Shown in pieces: positions 8,832 to 18,076 of a stretch of 64,000 bases of DNA. The translations under genes were made by a program, and so were the position numbers. How positions within the stretch are numbered: the first letter of the stretch is position 1; each line of letters starts with the position of its first letter. The notes under the pieces are model-generated. The model was not told the origin of the DNA. It was given only the letters and a program-made list of their open reading frames with translations, and searched no databases. This stretch comes from Vibrio tasmaniensis (GTDB taxonomy: Bacteria > Pseudomonadota > Gammaproteobacteria > Enterobacterales > Vibrionaceae): NCBI RefSeq assembly GCF_024347635.1, contig NZ_AP025510.1, positions 682,001-746,000 of the forward strand. Direction: 5' to 3'.

Positions 8832-9710
8832 CTAGATGTTCTTAACCTCTAAACCTGCAAGCTGATGCCAGTAGCCATTGCACTGACGGCTTTCAATCTT
8901 CATCGGGTTTTGACCTTGCTCGTTCGCTCGGAAATTATTAATTTCCGAGAAGGTATCGAGACCTAACGGGCTCAAACGAACCACGTCGACCAAGTCATGC
9001 ATGTTCGGTAAATCATTGACTAGGTTGTAGCAGTAACCTGATTGCGTCTGGATACCATTAAGGTTAAATACTGATTGGCCTTCTTGGCTTTCTACTTGTA
9101 GCCCTGTTGGGTACTTGATACAGCAGGTTTCGCAATCGTCTTTAGCTTTGTTTTCCGCACGAGCGGTAAAGCAGCGCGCCGAGTAAGCAAGCGGTAGATA
9201 GCCGTGACTAAACACTTCTACTTCGAACTTATTACGAATATTGAGCTCTTCGCACTGTGTCATGACGTTGCTCAACCATTCTCGAGAAAGCTCTACAGGC
9301 ATACACCAACGCGTCATACCTTGCTTAAGGAATAGGTTTAGCGTGCGTGCGTTGTAGGTGTTCACTGCTGGGCCAACAACAAAAGGCACCTTACTTTCAT
9401 TTGCCAGTTGAATTGCAGATACATCATTAGCTTCAATCGCAAAGTCACCGTTATCAATGTACTTCTTCATGATGTTGACTTCGCTTGGCGCTTCTAACAA
9501 TGCCATGGTTGAAAGCACTACTTGCTTACCGGAATCAGACAGCTCTTTTGCTATGTCCATCCAGTGTTTTGCTTTCATCTCGCGGCGCTTTGAGCACACC
9601 GCCTCACCTAGGTAGATGATGTCGGCAGAGCTTGATTTAGCTTGCTCATAGAAGCTTTCAACATCTTGTTTTGGCCAAAAATAAAGTAGAGGGCCTAATG
9701 CGTATTTCAT
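8832..9710 (-). CDS. ubiV: Ubiquinone biosynthesis protein UbiV (U32 family)
   Basis: Partner of UbiU in oxygen-independent hydroxylation of the ubiquinone ring. From the chosen start the protein is 292 residues, with cysteines at 39, 180, 193 and 197, the exact positions that ligate the 4Fe-4S cluster in E. coli UbiV. The start MKYALGP is chosen because GGAGAA lies just upstream (9715-9720) and it aligns with E. coli; an in-frame ATG four codons earlier lacks a ribosome site. Sits 18 bases after ubiU, same transcript. Confidence 0.95.
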   Translation of the reverse strand: MKYALGPLLYFWPKQDVESFYEQAKSSSADIIYLGEAVCSKRREMKAKHWMDIAKELSDSGKQVVLSTMALLEAPSEVNIMKKYIDNGDFAIEANDVSAIQLANESKVPFVVGPAVNTYNARTLNLFLKQGMTRWCMPVELSREWLSNVMTQCEELNIRNKFEVEVFSHGYLPLAYSARCFTARAENKAKDDCETCCIKYPTGLQVESQEGQSVFNLNGIQTQSGYCYNLVNDLPNMHDLVDVVRLSPLGLDTFSEINNFRANEQGQNPMKIESRQCNGYWHQLAGLEVKNI

Positions 9711-9728
9711 TGAGTTCTCCATTTGGAT

Positions 9729-10742
9729 CTATTGCCATTTACGGTGATAAGCGCCAAGCGTGGTTTGTGTACCTTCAGATACATTTGCCAGTGTCGCGTT
9801 CCAAGCTTGTTCCACTTGGTATTGTTCAGGGTTCGCTAAGTAGCGGTCGATGGCTGCGCGCCAAGTGCGAGTGACTTGCTCGACATAAGCTGGGCTACGT
9901 TGGCGGCCTTCAATTTTCACAGAGGCAACATTCGCGGCGAAAAGCTCAGGCAACATGGACAGCGTGTTTAGGCTCGTTGGCTCTTCAAGTGCATGATAGC
10001 GCTTACGTTCACCATCGATATCCGCTTCGAAACGACCTTTACACAGCGTTGGGTAACCTGCGTTCTCACCTGCTTCATACTTGTCGATAAGTATTTCATT
10101 CAAGCGAGACTCTAAGCCGGTTTCTGTTTCTTGCCAGCGAACGTATTTAGCTGGAGAGCAAGCACCAACGGTATTTGGTGATTCACCTGTCATGTATGAA
10201 GAGAGGTAGCAACGGCCTTCTGCCATGATACATAAGCTACCAAAAGCGAATACTTCAAGGTCAACGTCAGAAGTGATATTACGAGAAAGCTGTTTGACCT
10301 GGTGAATCGACAACACACGCGGCAGTACGACACGCTTTACGTTGAAGTTTTTATGGTAGAAGTCGATAGCGGCTGCATTGGTCGCAGATGCTTGCACTGA
10401 TAGGTGCAGTTCTAGATCTGGATACTTATTTGCTGCGTACTCGAGCACCGCGATGTCAGCGATGATCAGCGCATCAACGCCTAGCGCAGCAGCGTTGTCT
10501 ACAGCGTTTGTCCAACGTTCGAATCCGTTTGGGTGAGCAAAAGTATTTAAGGCAACGTGAATTTTCTTGTTGCGGTCATGTACATACTGCACAGCACGAT
10601 CGAGCTTTTTACCCGCAAAGTTAAGGCCTGCGAAGTGTCGGGCATTCGTATCGTCTTTGAATCCGATGTAGACAGCATCCGCACCGCAATCAATAGCGGT
10701 TTTCAAAGCAGGTAAGTTACCCGCTGGGCATAAGAGTTCCAT
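9729..10742 (-). CDS. ubiU: Ubiquinone biosynthesis protein UbiU (U32 family)
   Basis: Forms a heterodimer with UbiV that hydroxylates ubiquinone precursors without oxygen, using prephenate as oxygen source in E. coli. The 337-residue protein begins MELLCPAGN as in the family. Cysteines 171, 178, 195 and 234 reproduce the spacing of the four cluster ligands of E. coli UbiU (169, 176, 193, 232). Older annotations call it peptidase U32; no peptidase role is implied. First gene of the ubiU-ubiV pair. Confidence 0.95.
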   Translation of the reverse strand: MELLCPAGNLPALKTAIDCGADAVYIGFKDDTNARHFAGLNFAGKKLDRAVQYVHDRNKKIHVALNTFAHPNGFERWTNAVDNAAALGVDALIIADIAVLEYAANKYPDLELHLSVQASATNAAAIDFYHKNFNVKRVVLPRVLSIHQVKQLSRNITSDVDLEVFAFGSLCIMAEGRCYLSSYMTGESPNTVGACSPAKYVRWQETETGLESRLNEILIDKYEAGENAGYPTLCKGRFEADIDGERKRYHALEEPTSLNTLSMLPELFAANVASVKIEGRQRSPAYVEQVTRTWRAAIDRYLANPEQYQVEQAWNATLANVSEGTQTTLGAYHRKWQ

Positions 10743-10805
10743 TTGCTCACTACCAATAGAATAAAATTGAAGCGAGTATTTTATGAAGAATTATGAATGA
10801 CAGAA

Positions 10806-10819
10806 TTGATGTAAGGCAG
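10806..10819 (-). promoter_or_regulatory. Weak FNR-like site upstream of ubiU
   Basis: TTGAT-N4-GGCAG matches the FNR consensus fully in one half and poorly in the other. The centre lies 70 bases before ubiU. E. coli ubiUV is FNR-activated, which is why this is listed, but the match is marginal. Confidence 0.2.
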
Positions 10820-10909
10820 GTTTAGATGGATAAATCTGTTTTTACCCCATTTGAGGTACTGGCGAATGGCGAGTTTTTGTTTTAGCGTGGTATTGGAAGG
10901 CGTGTTTTA

Positions 10910-12952
10910 CTAATTCTTGTGGCGACGGTTTTGGGCGAATAATTCTTCAACCTCTTGTTTCGGTTGAGGGCGATAGAAGTGGAAACCTTGAATTGAACTG
11001 CAGTTGAGATTAGACAGTAGGGTTGCTTGCTCACTGGTTTCGACACCCTCTGCTACCACGGTTAAATCGAGAGATTTCCCAAGGTTGATGATGTTTTCAA
11101 TCACGGTAATTTGCTTTGGTAAGGTATCGATATCTGAGATAAAGGCCCGGTCAATTTTAAGCTCATCAATTGGAAAGCGAGCAAGGTAAGATAGAGAAGA
11201 ATAACCGGTACCAAAATCATCAATGGATAACGCAAAGCCAAGTCTTTTAATTGCGTTCAGCATTTGCAGCGTGTGCTCACTATCACTCATTACGGCACTT
11301 TCTGTAAGCTCAAAGGTAATCGCACTTGGATCCAGCTCAGTCGAACGCAGCAACTTCTCCATGAAATCAATCAATTTTGGATTACCAAACTGTTCTGGTG
11401 AAAGGTTGATCGCGACGCGACCCGGTAAAATACCTTGCATCTTCCACCGTTTCACCGTGGCAAATACTTCGCGCATTACCACACGACCAAGTTGTTCAAT
11501 AAGGCCTGCTCGTTCCGCTACTGGAATAAATGCGGCAGGGCTAATATAACCTTCTACAGGGTGCTTCCAACGTACCAGAGCTTCTGCTCCGTTAATGGTG
11601 AAGTCACGTGCATTTACTTTTGGTTGGTACCAAACCTCAAGCCCGTTCTGTTGCAGTGCTTTTTGCAGTTCTATCTCAAGCCACAGTCGCATTCGCGCTT
11701 CTTTGTTCATCTGTTCGTTGAACTTAATCAGGCGGTTGCGTCCACGATCCTTAGCTTCATACATTGCGGTGTCAGCATTTTGCAGCAAGATACGCGCGTC
11801 GCTGCCATCGTGAGGAAAACTGACACTACCAATCGAGCAGGCTAAGCGCTTGCTAAAATGGTGGAGATCGAAGGGTTGATTGATCAGAGATATGATCTTC
11901 TCAGAGAGTATTTCAGGCGTTCGTGGGTGTTCCGGCTCAGGTAGAATAATACCGAATTCATCACCGCCTAAATGACCAATAACAGCTTGACGAGGCAGTT
12001 GTCGTTTTAAGCGAGATGCGACCTCTTTAATCACTTTATCACCGATGTGGTGGCCAAGTGAGTCATTGATATTTTTGAAGTTATCGATGTCTAAATAGAG
12101 CATCACAACAGGAGTATTGTTGTGAATGAACTGCTCAAGGCTCTTGGTAAACCCAAGTCGGTTGTAGAGCTTCGTCAGTGTGTCAATGTAGGCATCTTCA
12201 CTGTTAGCGGGTGTGTATTGTTTTGTTGTTTCTTGGGCGTCTTGAATCAGTACGAGTTGGGTACTACTCCCAAGAATGACCGTCGAGTCGATATTTAGCT
12301 GAACCTTACGTTCAAAGCCACATCGAGCACCCGTTAAACAAACCAAACCAGACTCAGAAATAATGGAACTGAGATCATTATTAAAGACTGTTTTGGTTTG
12401 TTCATCGATAAATAATCGACCTAACTCTTCGCCAATCAACTCTGTCGTTGAGTTGAAACCAAGCAAGCGCGCAGCCGCAGGGTTCGAAGACAGGATGTAG
12501 TCGTTTTCAACTAACAGTAATCCGTCTGGGAGCAGGTGAGATAGCTTGTGGAATTTCGCTTCGGACTCTTCTAAAGAACGGACAAGTACTTGGTTTTCAG
12601 ATGTATCGAAGGCGTGAAAGATGATGTATTCAGTCTTTTTACCATTGGTAAGCGGAGATAAGCTGAAATGAAGGCTAGTGTCTAAAGCAGTTTCGTTTAG
12701 GGTAATTTCCGCCTCAATCGTTTCGCCATTGAATGCACGCTCATAGTAAGGCTTAAGGTGTTGGTAGAATTGCTCGCCTAAGGTTTGGCGGTCATTCATG
12801 CCTACAAGCTCTGTTTTACTTAAACCAGCAATATCACAGTAACGCTCATTCACCATAAAATAATTATGTTGAGCATCAAGTACCGCAAAAAAGAACGGAC
12901 TGTTTGCAGTTAGCTGTGTAAACCAATGTTGTAGTTGCTGGGGAGGCATCAA
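10910..12952 (-). CDS. rocS: PAS-GGDEF-EAL cyclic-di-GMP protein, RocS-like
   Basis: Predicted bifunctional or single-activity enzyme of c-di-GMP turnover. The 680 residues contain two PAS-like regions (about 12-115 and 130-235), an intact GGDEF at 329-333 and an EAL domain from about 430 with EALVRWKHP (457-465) and DDFGTGYSS. No RxxD inhibitory site is seen before GGDEF. There are no clear membrane segments, so it is probably cytosolic. The same neighbourhood (U32 pair, GGDEF-EAL, SCP2 protein) in V. cholerae contains rocS, a regulator of rugosity and motility. The symbol rests on this synteny and domain order. Confidence 0.85.
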   Translation of the reverse strand: MMPPQQLQHWFTQLTANSPFFFAVLDAQHNYFMVNERYCDIAGLSKTELVGMNDRQTLGEQFYQHLKPYYERAFNGETIEAEITLNETALDTSLHFSLSPLTNGKKTEYIIFHAFDTSENQVLVRSLEESEAKFHKLSHLLPDGLLLVENDYILSSNPAAARLLGFNSTTELIGEELGRLFIDEQTKTVFNNDLSSIISESGLVCLTGARCGFERKVQLNIDSTVILGSSTQLVLIQDAQETTKQYTPANSEDAYIDTLTKLYNRLGFTKSLEQFIHNNTPVVMLYLDIDNFKNINDSLGHHIGDKVIKEVASRLKRQLPRQAVIGHLGGDEFGIILPEPEHPRTPEILSEKIISLINQPFDLHHFSKRLACSIGSVSFPHDGSDARILLQNADTAMYEAKDRGRNRLIKFNEQMNKEARMRLWLEIELQKALQQNGLEVWYQPKVNARDFTINGAEALVRWKHPVEGYISPAAFIPVAERAGLIEQLGRVVMREVFATVKRWKMQGILPGRVAINLSPEQFGNPKLIDFMEKLLRSTELDPSAITFELTESAVMSDSEHTLQMLNAIKRLGFALSIDDFGTGYSSLSYLARFPIDELKIDRAFISDIDTLPKQITVIENIINLGKSLDLTVVAEGVETSEQATLLSNLNCSSIQGFHFYRPQPKQEVEELFAQNRRHKN

Positions 12953-13108
12953 AGTACTACCAATTCTCCAAGAGCTTAAATATTCACTACCGTTAAATGT
13001 TGATTGCTTTTTGTTCAGCTATCGATATTTACTTGTGGGCGCAGCTATTCGCTGTAATTTTCACGACCAAGTTACTATAACTGCGATCATCAATATATTA
13101 AAGGTCGA

Positions 13109-13133
13109 GTATCAAACTGAATTAATTTGATAC
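13109..13133. promoter_or_regulatory. Perfect inverted repeat upstream of ubiT
   Basis: Arms GTATCAAA and TTTGATAC around a nine-base spacer, in the gap between rocS and ubiT. It contains ATCAA/TTGAT elements but not in FNR order or spacing. Probably an operator; the regulator is unknown. Confidence 0.5.
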
Positions 13134-13205
13134 ATAACAGTAACTGAGATCTCAACATCATCTATGATGCTTTCTATATTATTGACAAAGTTACGGATAA
13201 GTCAC

Positions 13206-13733
13206 GTGATAAACAAGATACGCACTCAACTAGTTCAAAATGCCGCATCAATTTTGCGATCTCCAGTCCAGTTATTACCAAAATCAGTACAAAAAAAAGC
13301 CTTATTAGAAGCATTGAAAAATGTATTCAAGGAGGCTTTAGAGGATGGTGATTTTGAGTTCCTAGAAGACAAGTGGCTTAAAGTTTCAATAAAAGATATG
13401 GGGTTAAGTTGGTGTATTAGCTACAAAAATGAGCAACTAGTTGTCGCTGATAAAGAAGTCAATGAAGATGTGAGTTTTAGTGGCAATCTTAATGATCTCG
13501 TGTTGATTGCGGGGCGCAAAGAAGACCCAGATACGCTTTTCTTCCAGCGTCGACTGTCTATCGAGGGCGATACCGAGCTAGGCTTGGAAGTTAAAAATTT
13601 GATGGATAGCGTCGATTTAGACTTATTGCCGACTCCTATGAAAACTTTGTTAAATCAATTAGCTGATTTTGTGCAGAAGGGAGTACAATCCCCAGATACA
13701 CAAAGTGAGGTAATGAATGCTTATTCGAACTGA
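13206..13733 (+). CDS. ubiT: Ubiquinone biosynthesis accessory factor UbiT (SCP2 domain)
   Basis: Lipid-binding SCP2-domain protein needed for the anaerobic ubiquinone pathway with UbiU and UbiV. About 175 residues from a GTG start (VINKIRTQL), preferred over an upstream ATG at 13164 because a GGAT ribosome site lies eight bases before and the N-terminus then aligns with E. coli UbiT. The conserved block RKEDPDTLFFQRRLSIEGDTELGL is near identical to the family. It overlaps the next gene by 17 bases. Confidence 0.92.
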   Translation: MINKIRTQLVQNAASILRSPVQLLPKSVQKKALLEALKNVFKEALEDGDFEFLEDKWLKVSIKDMGLSWCISYKNEQLVVADKEVNEDVSFSGNLNDLVLIAGRKEDPDTLFFQRRLSIEGDTELGLEVKNLMDSVDLDLLPTPMKTLLNQLADFVQKGVQSPDTQSEVMNAYSN

Positions 13734-14220
13734 AGCACCGGCAGATATACTTGTCATTGATCGTTTATTAAAATCTGTTTTTGAAACGGATGCAGAAGCT
13801 AACTTGGTTATGAGCTTGCGTGAGAATAGCCATTTAACGCTATCGCTGGTGGCTTGTTCTGATGAAGGCGAGGTGGTTGGTCACCTGATGTTTAGCCCTC
13901 TGACTCTTGATGGTGACGATCACAATTGGCAGGGGCTTGCACCTCTCGCTGTGAAAGAAGAGTTCCGTAATCAAGGCATTGCCAAATCACTGGTTGAAGA
14001 CGCATTTTCTACTTTGGTAGATTTTGGTTACCCAGCTTGTGTTGTGCTCGGTGATCCTGCTTACTACGGTCGTTTTGGTTTCAAGGCGGCGAGCGAATTT
14101 GGCCTGAGTTGTGTTTGGGATGTGCCTGAAGGTGCTTTCCAAGCGATTGAGTTGGTAGAAGGGGCGTTTGCTGGGCACTCTGGTGAGATTGCTTACAGCC
14201 CTGAGTTCAACGACTTATAA
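13717..14220 (+). CDS. yhbS: GNAT N-acetyltransferase, YhbS-like
   Basis: Acetyl-CoA dependent acetyltransferase of unknown substrate. The 167 residues hold one GNAT domain. The acetyl-CoA binding motif appears as VKEEFRNQGIAKSLVEDAF (about residues 71-89), followed by LGDPAYYGRFGF, a segment typical of YhbS relatives. GAGG lies seven bases before the ATG, inside the end of ubiT, so the two are coupled as in E. coli yhbT-yhbS. Confidence 0.88.
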   Translation: MLIRTEAPADILVIDRLLKSVFETDAEANLVMSLRENSHLTLSLVACSDEGEVVGHLMFSPLTLDGDDHNWQGLAPLAVKEEFRNQGIAKSLVEDAFSTLVDFGYPACVVLGDPAYYGRFGFKAASEFGLSCVWDVPEGAFQAIELVEGAFAGHSGEIAYSPEFNDL

Positions 14221-14261
14221 GCTGATTTATCACTCAATAAGATACAAACTGATTTAGTCTA

Positions 14262-14292
14262 AATAAAGGAGCTTGATGCTCCTTTATTTTTT
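14262..14292 (+). terminator. Intrinsic terminator after the yhbS-like gene
   Basis: Eleven-base stem AATAAAGGAGC / GCTCCTTTATT with TTGAT loop, followed by Ts. Confidence 0.85.
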
Positions 14293-14374
14293 GTTAGTAT
14301 CAGCCCCAATGAGCACCTTTAAGTTCGCTTGAAGAATATTAATACCAACAAACCAAAGGTTACGACCGCTAGAT

Positions 14375-14773
14375 ATGTCACAAACACACGCGCAATATCT
14401 ACAAGAGATGGGCATTAGCCAGTGGGAGTTAAGTCACCCAGAGCGTTTGGCTGGTTACGAATCTGAATTGACCCTGTTATCGAATGATTGCAAGTTACTG
14501 TTGGTTTCACCAGAAAAGCCTCAGGAAGATCTCGCCGTGATGTTTGAGCGAGTACTTAAAAGTATCAAGCTCGACTTATCTCAGTCGTTACATATTCAAC
14601 CTCAGCATCTATCTTCTGTGGATTTAGGAGTGGTTGAGTGGATATGGTTTGCTGGTTGCGAATCTGCTCATGAACTGAAGGCCAAAACACTTCAATCTCC
14701 ATTACTGTCTGACATTAACGGTAATAACCAACATCGCCGCGACTTATGGCAACAAATTTGTGCTTATGACTAA
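14375..14773 (+). CDS. holD: DNA polymerase III psi subunit
   Basis: HolD links the chi subunit and SSB to the clamp loader at the replication fork. The 132-residue protein has the family's N-terminal clamp-loader-binding segment (YLQEMGISQWELSHPERL) and a Rossmann-like core ending near WIWFAGC. It overlaps rimI by eight bases, the usual holD-rimI arrangement of gammaproteobacteria. Confidence 0.92.
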   Translation: MSQTHAQYLQEMGISQWELSHPERLAGYESELTLLSNDCKLLLVSPEKPQEDLAVMFERVLKSIKLDLSQSLHIQPQHLSSVDLGVVEWIWFAGCESAHELKAKTLQSPLLSDINGNNQHRRDLWQQICAYD

Positions 14774-15221
14774 TCAATTATTACCCACTTCAGAACAACA
14801 CCTCGACGCTATTTGGCAAATTGAACAGACCGCGCATTCTCATCCTTGGTCTGAAAACATGATCCGTGATCTTAATAGCCGTGGAGGCAGCCACCGTGTT
14901 TTAGAGGTGGACGGAGAGGTTGTTGGCTATTTCTATGCTCAGAACATTGTCGGTGAAGTGACTTTGCTGACGATAGCGGTTGACCCCAAGCAGCAAGGTA
15001 AAGGCTACGGCAAAGCTTTGGTTGAGCACTTTCTCGATATGTGTGAACAGGCTGACGCTGAAAGTGCTTGGCTAGAAGTTCGCGAAAGTAATGTGAATGC
15101 GTTTAATCTTTACGAAAAGGCCGGCTTTAATGAAGTTGATCGCCGTCGTAACTATTACCCAACCAAGCAAGGCAATGAAGATGCCATCATTATGAGCTAT
15201 CTTTTTATGTCGTTTAGCTAA
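14766..15221 (+). CDS. rimI: Ribosomal protein S18 alanine N-acetyltransferase
   Basis: GNAT enzyme acetylating the N-terminal alanine of ribosomal protein S18. About 151 residues. The acetyl-CoA loop is VDPKQQGKGYGKALVEHFL and the catalytic/structural region VRESNVNAFNLYEKAGFNEV is diagnostic of RimI. ATG at 14766 lies within the end of holD; an in-frame GTG six bases upstream is less likely. Confidence 0.94.
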   Translation: MTNQLLPTSEQHLDAIWQIEQTAHSHPWSENMIRDLNSRGGSHRVLEVDGEVVGYFYAQNIVGEVTLLTIAVDPKQQGKGYGKALVEHFLDMCEQADAESAWLEVRESNVNAFNLYEKAGFNEVDRRRNYYPTKQGNEDAIIMSYLFMSFS

Positions 15222-15316
15222 TCATGTTACGTTTTTTAGCAGGCTAAATAACTAACCACAGAATGAGCCTCAAAATAGGGTGCAAACTGACCCTTTAGAA
15301 AGTGACTCGCTTTCTG

Positions 15317-15322
15317 TATAAT
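15317..15322 (+). promoter_or_regulatory. -10 element upstream of prfC
   Basis: Perfect TATAAT 72 bases before prfC, with no good -35 (TTTAGA at 15294-15299 has 17-base spacing). The terminator hairpin follows directly downstream. Confidence 0.5.
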
Positions 15323-15337
15323 CCGCACACAGAATTC

Positions 15338-15369
15338 AAGGGCAAGTATTATCTACTTGCCCTTTTTAC
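15338..15369 (+). terminator. Terminator inside the prfC leader
   Basis: Perfect 11-base stem AAGGGCAAGTA / TACTTGCCCTT, five-base loop and a T run, placed between the TATAAT element and the prfC start (25 bases after it). It can terminate rimI read-through or attenuate prfC. Confidence 0.8.
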
Positions 15370-15393
15370 GCTTTAGATCAGCAAAGGGCGACT

Positions 15394-16974
15394 ATGTCTT
15401 TCCAACAAGAAGTGAGTAAACGTAGAACGTTTGCAATTATCTCTCACCCGGATGCGGGTAAAACCACGATTACTGAAAAAGTTCTTTTATTCGGAAACGC
15501 GATTCAAAAAGCGGGTACCGTAAAAGGCCGTGGCTCTAACCAGCACGCTAAATCTGACTGGATGGAGATGGAAAAAGAACGTGGTATCTCGGTAACTACG
15601 TCGGTAATGCAATTCCCATACAATGATTGCCTAGTAAACCTACTCGATACTCCAGGACACGAAGATTTTTCGGAAGACACGTACCGTACACTAACTGCGG
15701 TTGACTCTTGTTTGATGGTTATCGATGCTGCGAAAGGTGTCGAGGATCGTACTCGTAAACTAATGGAAGTAACGCGTCTACGTGATACACCAATCGTAAC
15801 GTTTATGAACAAACTTGACCGTGACGTTCGTGATCCAATGGAAGTGCTTGATGAAGTGGAAAGCGAGCTAGGTATGGCTTGTGCTCCAATCTCATGGCCA
15901 ATCGGTTGTGGTAAAGAGTTTAAAGGTGTTTATCACATTCACCGTGATGAAACGATCTTGTACGAATCTGGTCACGGCCATGAGATCCAAGAAGTTCGTA
16001 TCATCAAAGGTTTAGATAACCCTGAACTCGACGAAGCTGTTGGCGAAGATCTGGCGAGCAGTGTTCGTGAAGAACTTGAATTGGTTATTGGCGCGTGTCC
16101 TGAGTTTGATCACGAACTGTTCCTTGCTGGTGAGTTGACTCCGGTTTACTTCGGTACTGCATTGGGTAACTTCGGTGTTGACCACATGCTTGACGGCCTA
16201 ACTCGATGGGCTCCAGCTCCTCAAACGCGCCAAGCGAATGAGCGTGATGTTGAAGCGACTGAAGAGAAGTTCTCTGGTTTCGTCTTTAAGATCCAAGCAA
16301 ACATGGATCCAAAACACCGTGACCGTATCGCATTCATGCGTATCGTATCGGGTACTTATGACCAAGGTATGAAGATGAACCATGTTCGTACTGGTAAGAA
16401 CGTGAGTATCTCAGATGCGGTAACCTTCATGGCGGGTGACCGTGCGCGTGCTGAAAAAGCATACGCGGGTGACATCATCGGTCTGCATAACCACGGCACA
16501 ATCCAGATTGGTGATACCTTTACTCAAGGCGAAAGCTTGAAGTTTGCTGGTATTCCTAACTTTGCGCCTGAGCTATTCCGTCGTATTCGTTTGCGCGATC
16601 CACTGAAGCAAAAGCAACTTCTAAAGGGCTTGGTTCAGCTTTCTGAAGAGGGTGCGGTTCAAGTATTCCGTCCTTTGCAAAATAACGATCTGATCGTTGG
16701 TGCAGTTGGTGTACTTCAGTTTGATGTGGTTGTAGCGCGCTTGAAAGCGGAATACAACGTTGAAGCGATTTACGAAGGTGTAAACGTTGCTACAGCTCGT
16801 TGGGTTGAATGTGATGACGCTAAGAAACTAGAAGAATTCAAACGTAAGAGCCAAGCTAACCTCGCGTTAGATGGTGGTGATAACCTGTCTTACATTGCAC
16901 CGACTATGGTGAACTTGAACCTAGCTTCTGAACGTTTCCCTGAAGTTCAGTTCCGAGCGACGCGCGAGCACTAA
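15394..16974 (+). CDS. prfC: Peptide chain release factor 3
   Basis: GTPase that recycles RF1 and RF2 from the ribosome after peptide release. The 526-residue protein has the P-loop SHPDAGKTT (residues 17-25), DTPGHEDF (G3) and NKLD (G4), followed by elongation-factor-like domains II and III. Length is the family norm. It has its own promoter candidate and terminator, so it is probably monocistronic. Confidence 0.98.
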   Translation: MSFQQEVSKRRTFAIISHPDAGKTTITEKVLLFGNAIQKAGTVKGRGSNQHAKSDWMEMEKERGISVTTSVMQFPYNDCLVNLLDTPGHEDFSEDTYRTLTAVDSCLMVIDAAKGVEDRTRKLMEVTRLRDTPIVTFMNKLDRDVRDPMEVLDEVESELGMACAPISWPIGCGKEFKGVYHIHRDETILYESGHGHEIQEVRIIKGLDNPELDEAVGEDLASSVREELELVIGACPEFDHELFLAGELTPVYFGTALGNFGVDHMLDGLTRWAPAPQTRQANERDVEATEEKFSGFVFKIQANMDPKHRDRIAFMRIVSGTYDQGMKMNHVRTGKNVSISDAVTFMAGDRARAEKAYAGDIIGLHNHGTIQIGDTFTQGESLKFAGIPNFAPELFRRIRLRDPLKQKQLLKGLVQLSEEGAVQVFRPLQNNDLIVGAVGVLQFDVVVARLKAEYNVEAIYEGVNVATARWVECDDAKKLEEFKRKSQANLALDGGDNLSYIAPTMVNLNLASERFPEVQFRATREH

Positions 16975-17001
16975 TCACTCTGCGCTCTATTCGAGTTAAA
17001 T

Positions 17002-17036
17002 AAAAACGTCTATTGTTCTGCAATAGACGTTTTTTT
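17002..17036 (+). terminator. Intrinsic terminator after prfC
   Basis: Fourteen-base perfect stem AAAAACGTCTATTG / CAATAGACGTTTTT, loop TTCTG, plus additional Ts. Confidence 0.92.
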
Positions 17037-17065
17037 ATGCGTTTCATTTGAGGTCAGAGGGAAGT

Positions 17066-17221
17066 ATGTTCAGTTGGATAAAAGCTTGGATTAAAAGATA
17101 TGATAAGTGGTGCGAAGATCTGGGATTAACGCCTGAGAATAAGCGCAGCTGTGTCGCTTATCGTCGTGATCCTCAAGAACACATAACAGAGAGTAGAGAA
17201 GATGACTCCGCCATTAAGTGA
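17066..17221 (+). CDS. Small DUF5363-family protein
   Basis: A 51-residue reading frame, MFSWIKAWIKRYDKWCEDLG... ending in REDDSAIK. AGAGGGA lies just before the ATG, giving a good ribosome site. It sits between prfC and the TatD-family gene and overlaps the latter by 20 bases, implying coupling. It resembles the short Trp/Lys-rich DUF5363 proteins found at this place in Vibrio. Function unknown. An amphipathic N-terminal helix is visible but no signal peptide. Confidence 0.75.
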   Translation: MFSWIKAWIKRYDKWCEDLGLTPENKRSCVAYRRDPQEHITESREDDSAIK

Positions 17222-18032
17222 ATGCCCGCTGTTTGATACTCATTGCCATGCGGATTTTGACGTCTTTTGCCAAAATAGTGTAATTGATCAGGGATCTGCA
17301 CTTGATCAAGGCATTGATGGCTACCTTAAAGAAGCAAAACAGGCACAAGTTGAGAAGATTCTTATTCCTTCTATTGGCCAAAGTAACTGGCATAAGCTCG
17401 AGAAAATTGCGCAATCCCACCCTAATGTTTACTACGCGTTAGGTTTCCATCCTTACTTTCTAGAGCAAGCTAATGACGAGCAATTCTCAGAGCTTCACCA
17501 ATTACTCTCATCAAAAAACAGCCAATGCGTTGCGATAGGAGAGTGTGGTCTCGATTTTTTTGTCGATGTTGAGCGGGAGAAACAAGAGCGTTTTTTCATC
17601 CAACAAATAGAGCTAGCTAAGGCGTTTAAGCTGCCTTTAATCATCCATGAAAGGAAGTCTTATAACCGACTCATTGAACTATTAAAGCAGCACAAGTTCA
17701 CTTTAGGTGGTGTGATTCACGGTTTTTCAGGGAGTGAACAGCAAGCTTTAGCGTGGATCCGGCTTGGTTTCTATATTGGCGTTGGTGGAACGATTACTTA
17801 CCCAAGAGCACAAAAAACACGCGCCACTATCTCGAAACTGCCTCTTGAATGTCTGGTATTAGAAACGGATGCACCGGACATGCCCATGCATGAAAAGCAA
17901 GGAAATGTTAACCATTCCAAGTATTTAGTTACGATCTTAAATGAACTGTTTTTGCTTAGAAAAGAGTCAAAGCAATCGGTTGCAATGCAAGTTTGGCAAA
18001 ATAGCCATCATGTATTCCGTATATGTGAATAA
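17202..18032 (+). CDS. TatD-family metal-dependent hydrolase (YjjV-like)
   Basis: Predicted metal-dependent deoxyribonuclease or related hydrolase with a TIM-barrel fold. The 276 residues show DTHCHADFD near the N-terminus (HxH metal ligands), GECGLDFF, IIHERKS, IHGFSG and ETDAPDMPM, the standard TatD ligand series. E. coli yjjV occupies the same neighbourhood between prfC and the deo genes. The precise substrate is not known. Confidence 0.9.
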   Translation: MTPPLSECPLFDTHCHADFDVFCQNSVIDQGSALDQGIDGYLKEAKQAQVEKILIPSIGQSNWHKLEKIAQSHPNVYYALGFHPYFLEQANDEQFSELHQLLSSKNSQCVAIGECGLDFFVDVEREKQERFFIQQIELAKAFKLPLIIHERKSYNRLIELLKQHKFTLGGVIHGFSGSEQQALAWIRLGFYIGVGGTITYPRAQKTRATISKLPLECLVLETDAPDMPMHEKQGNVNHSKYLVTILNELFLLRKESKQSVAMQVWQNSHHVFRICE

Positions 18033-18076
18033 AATCGAAGGTTTTTGTTTATCGTTTGCGTAAATTGCACATGGCT

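Noticed and set aside
13080..13093. FNR box ending in ATCAA upstream of ubiT
   Set aside because: The left half does not match TTGAT at all.
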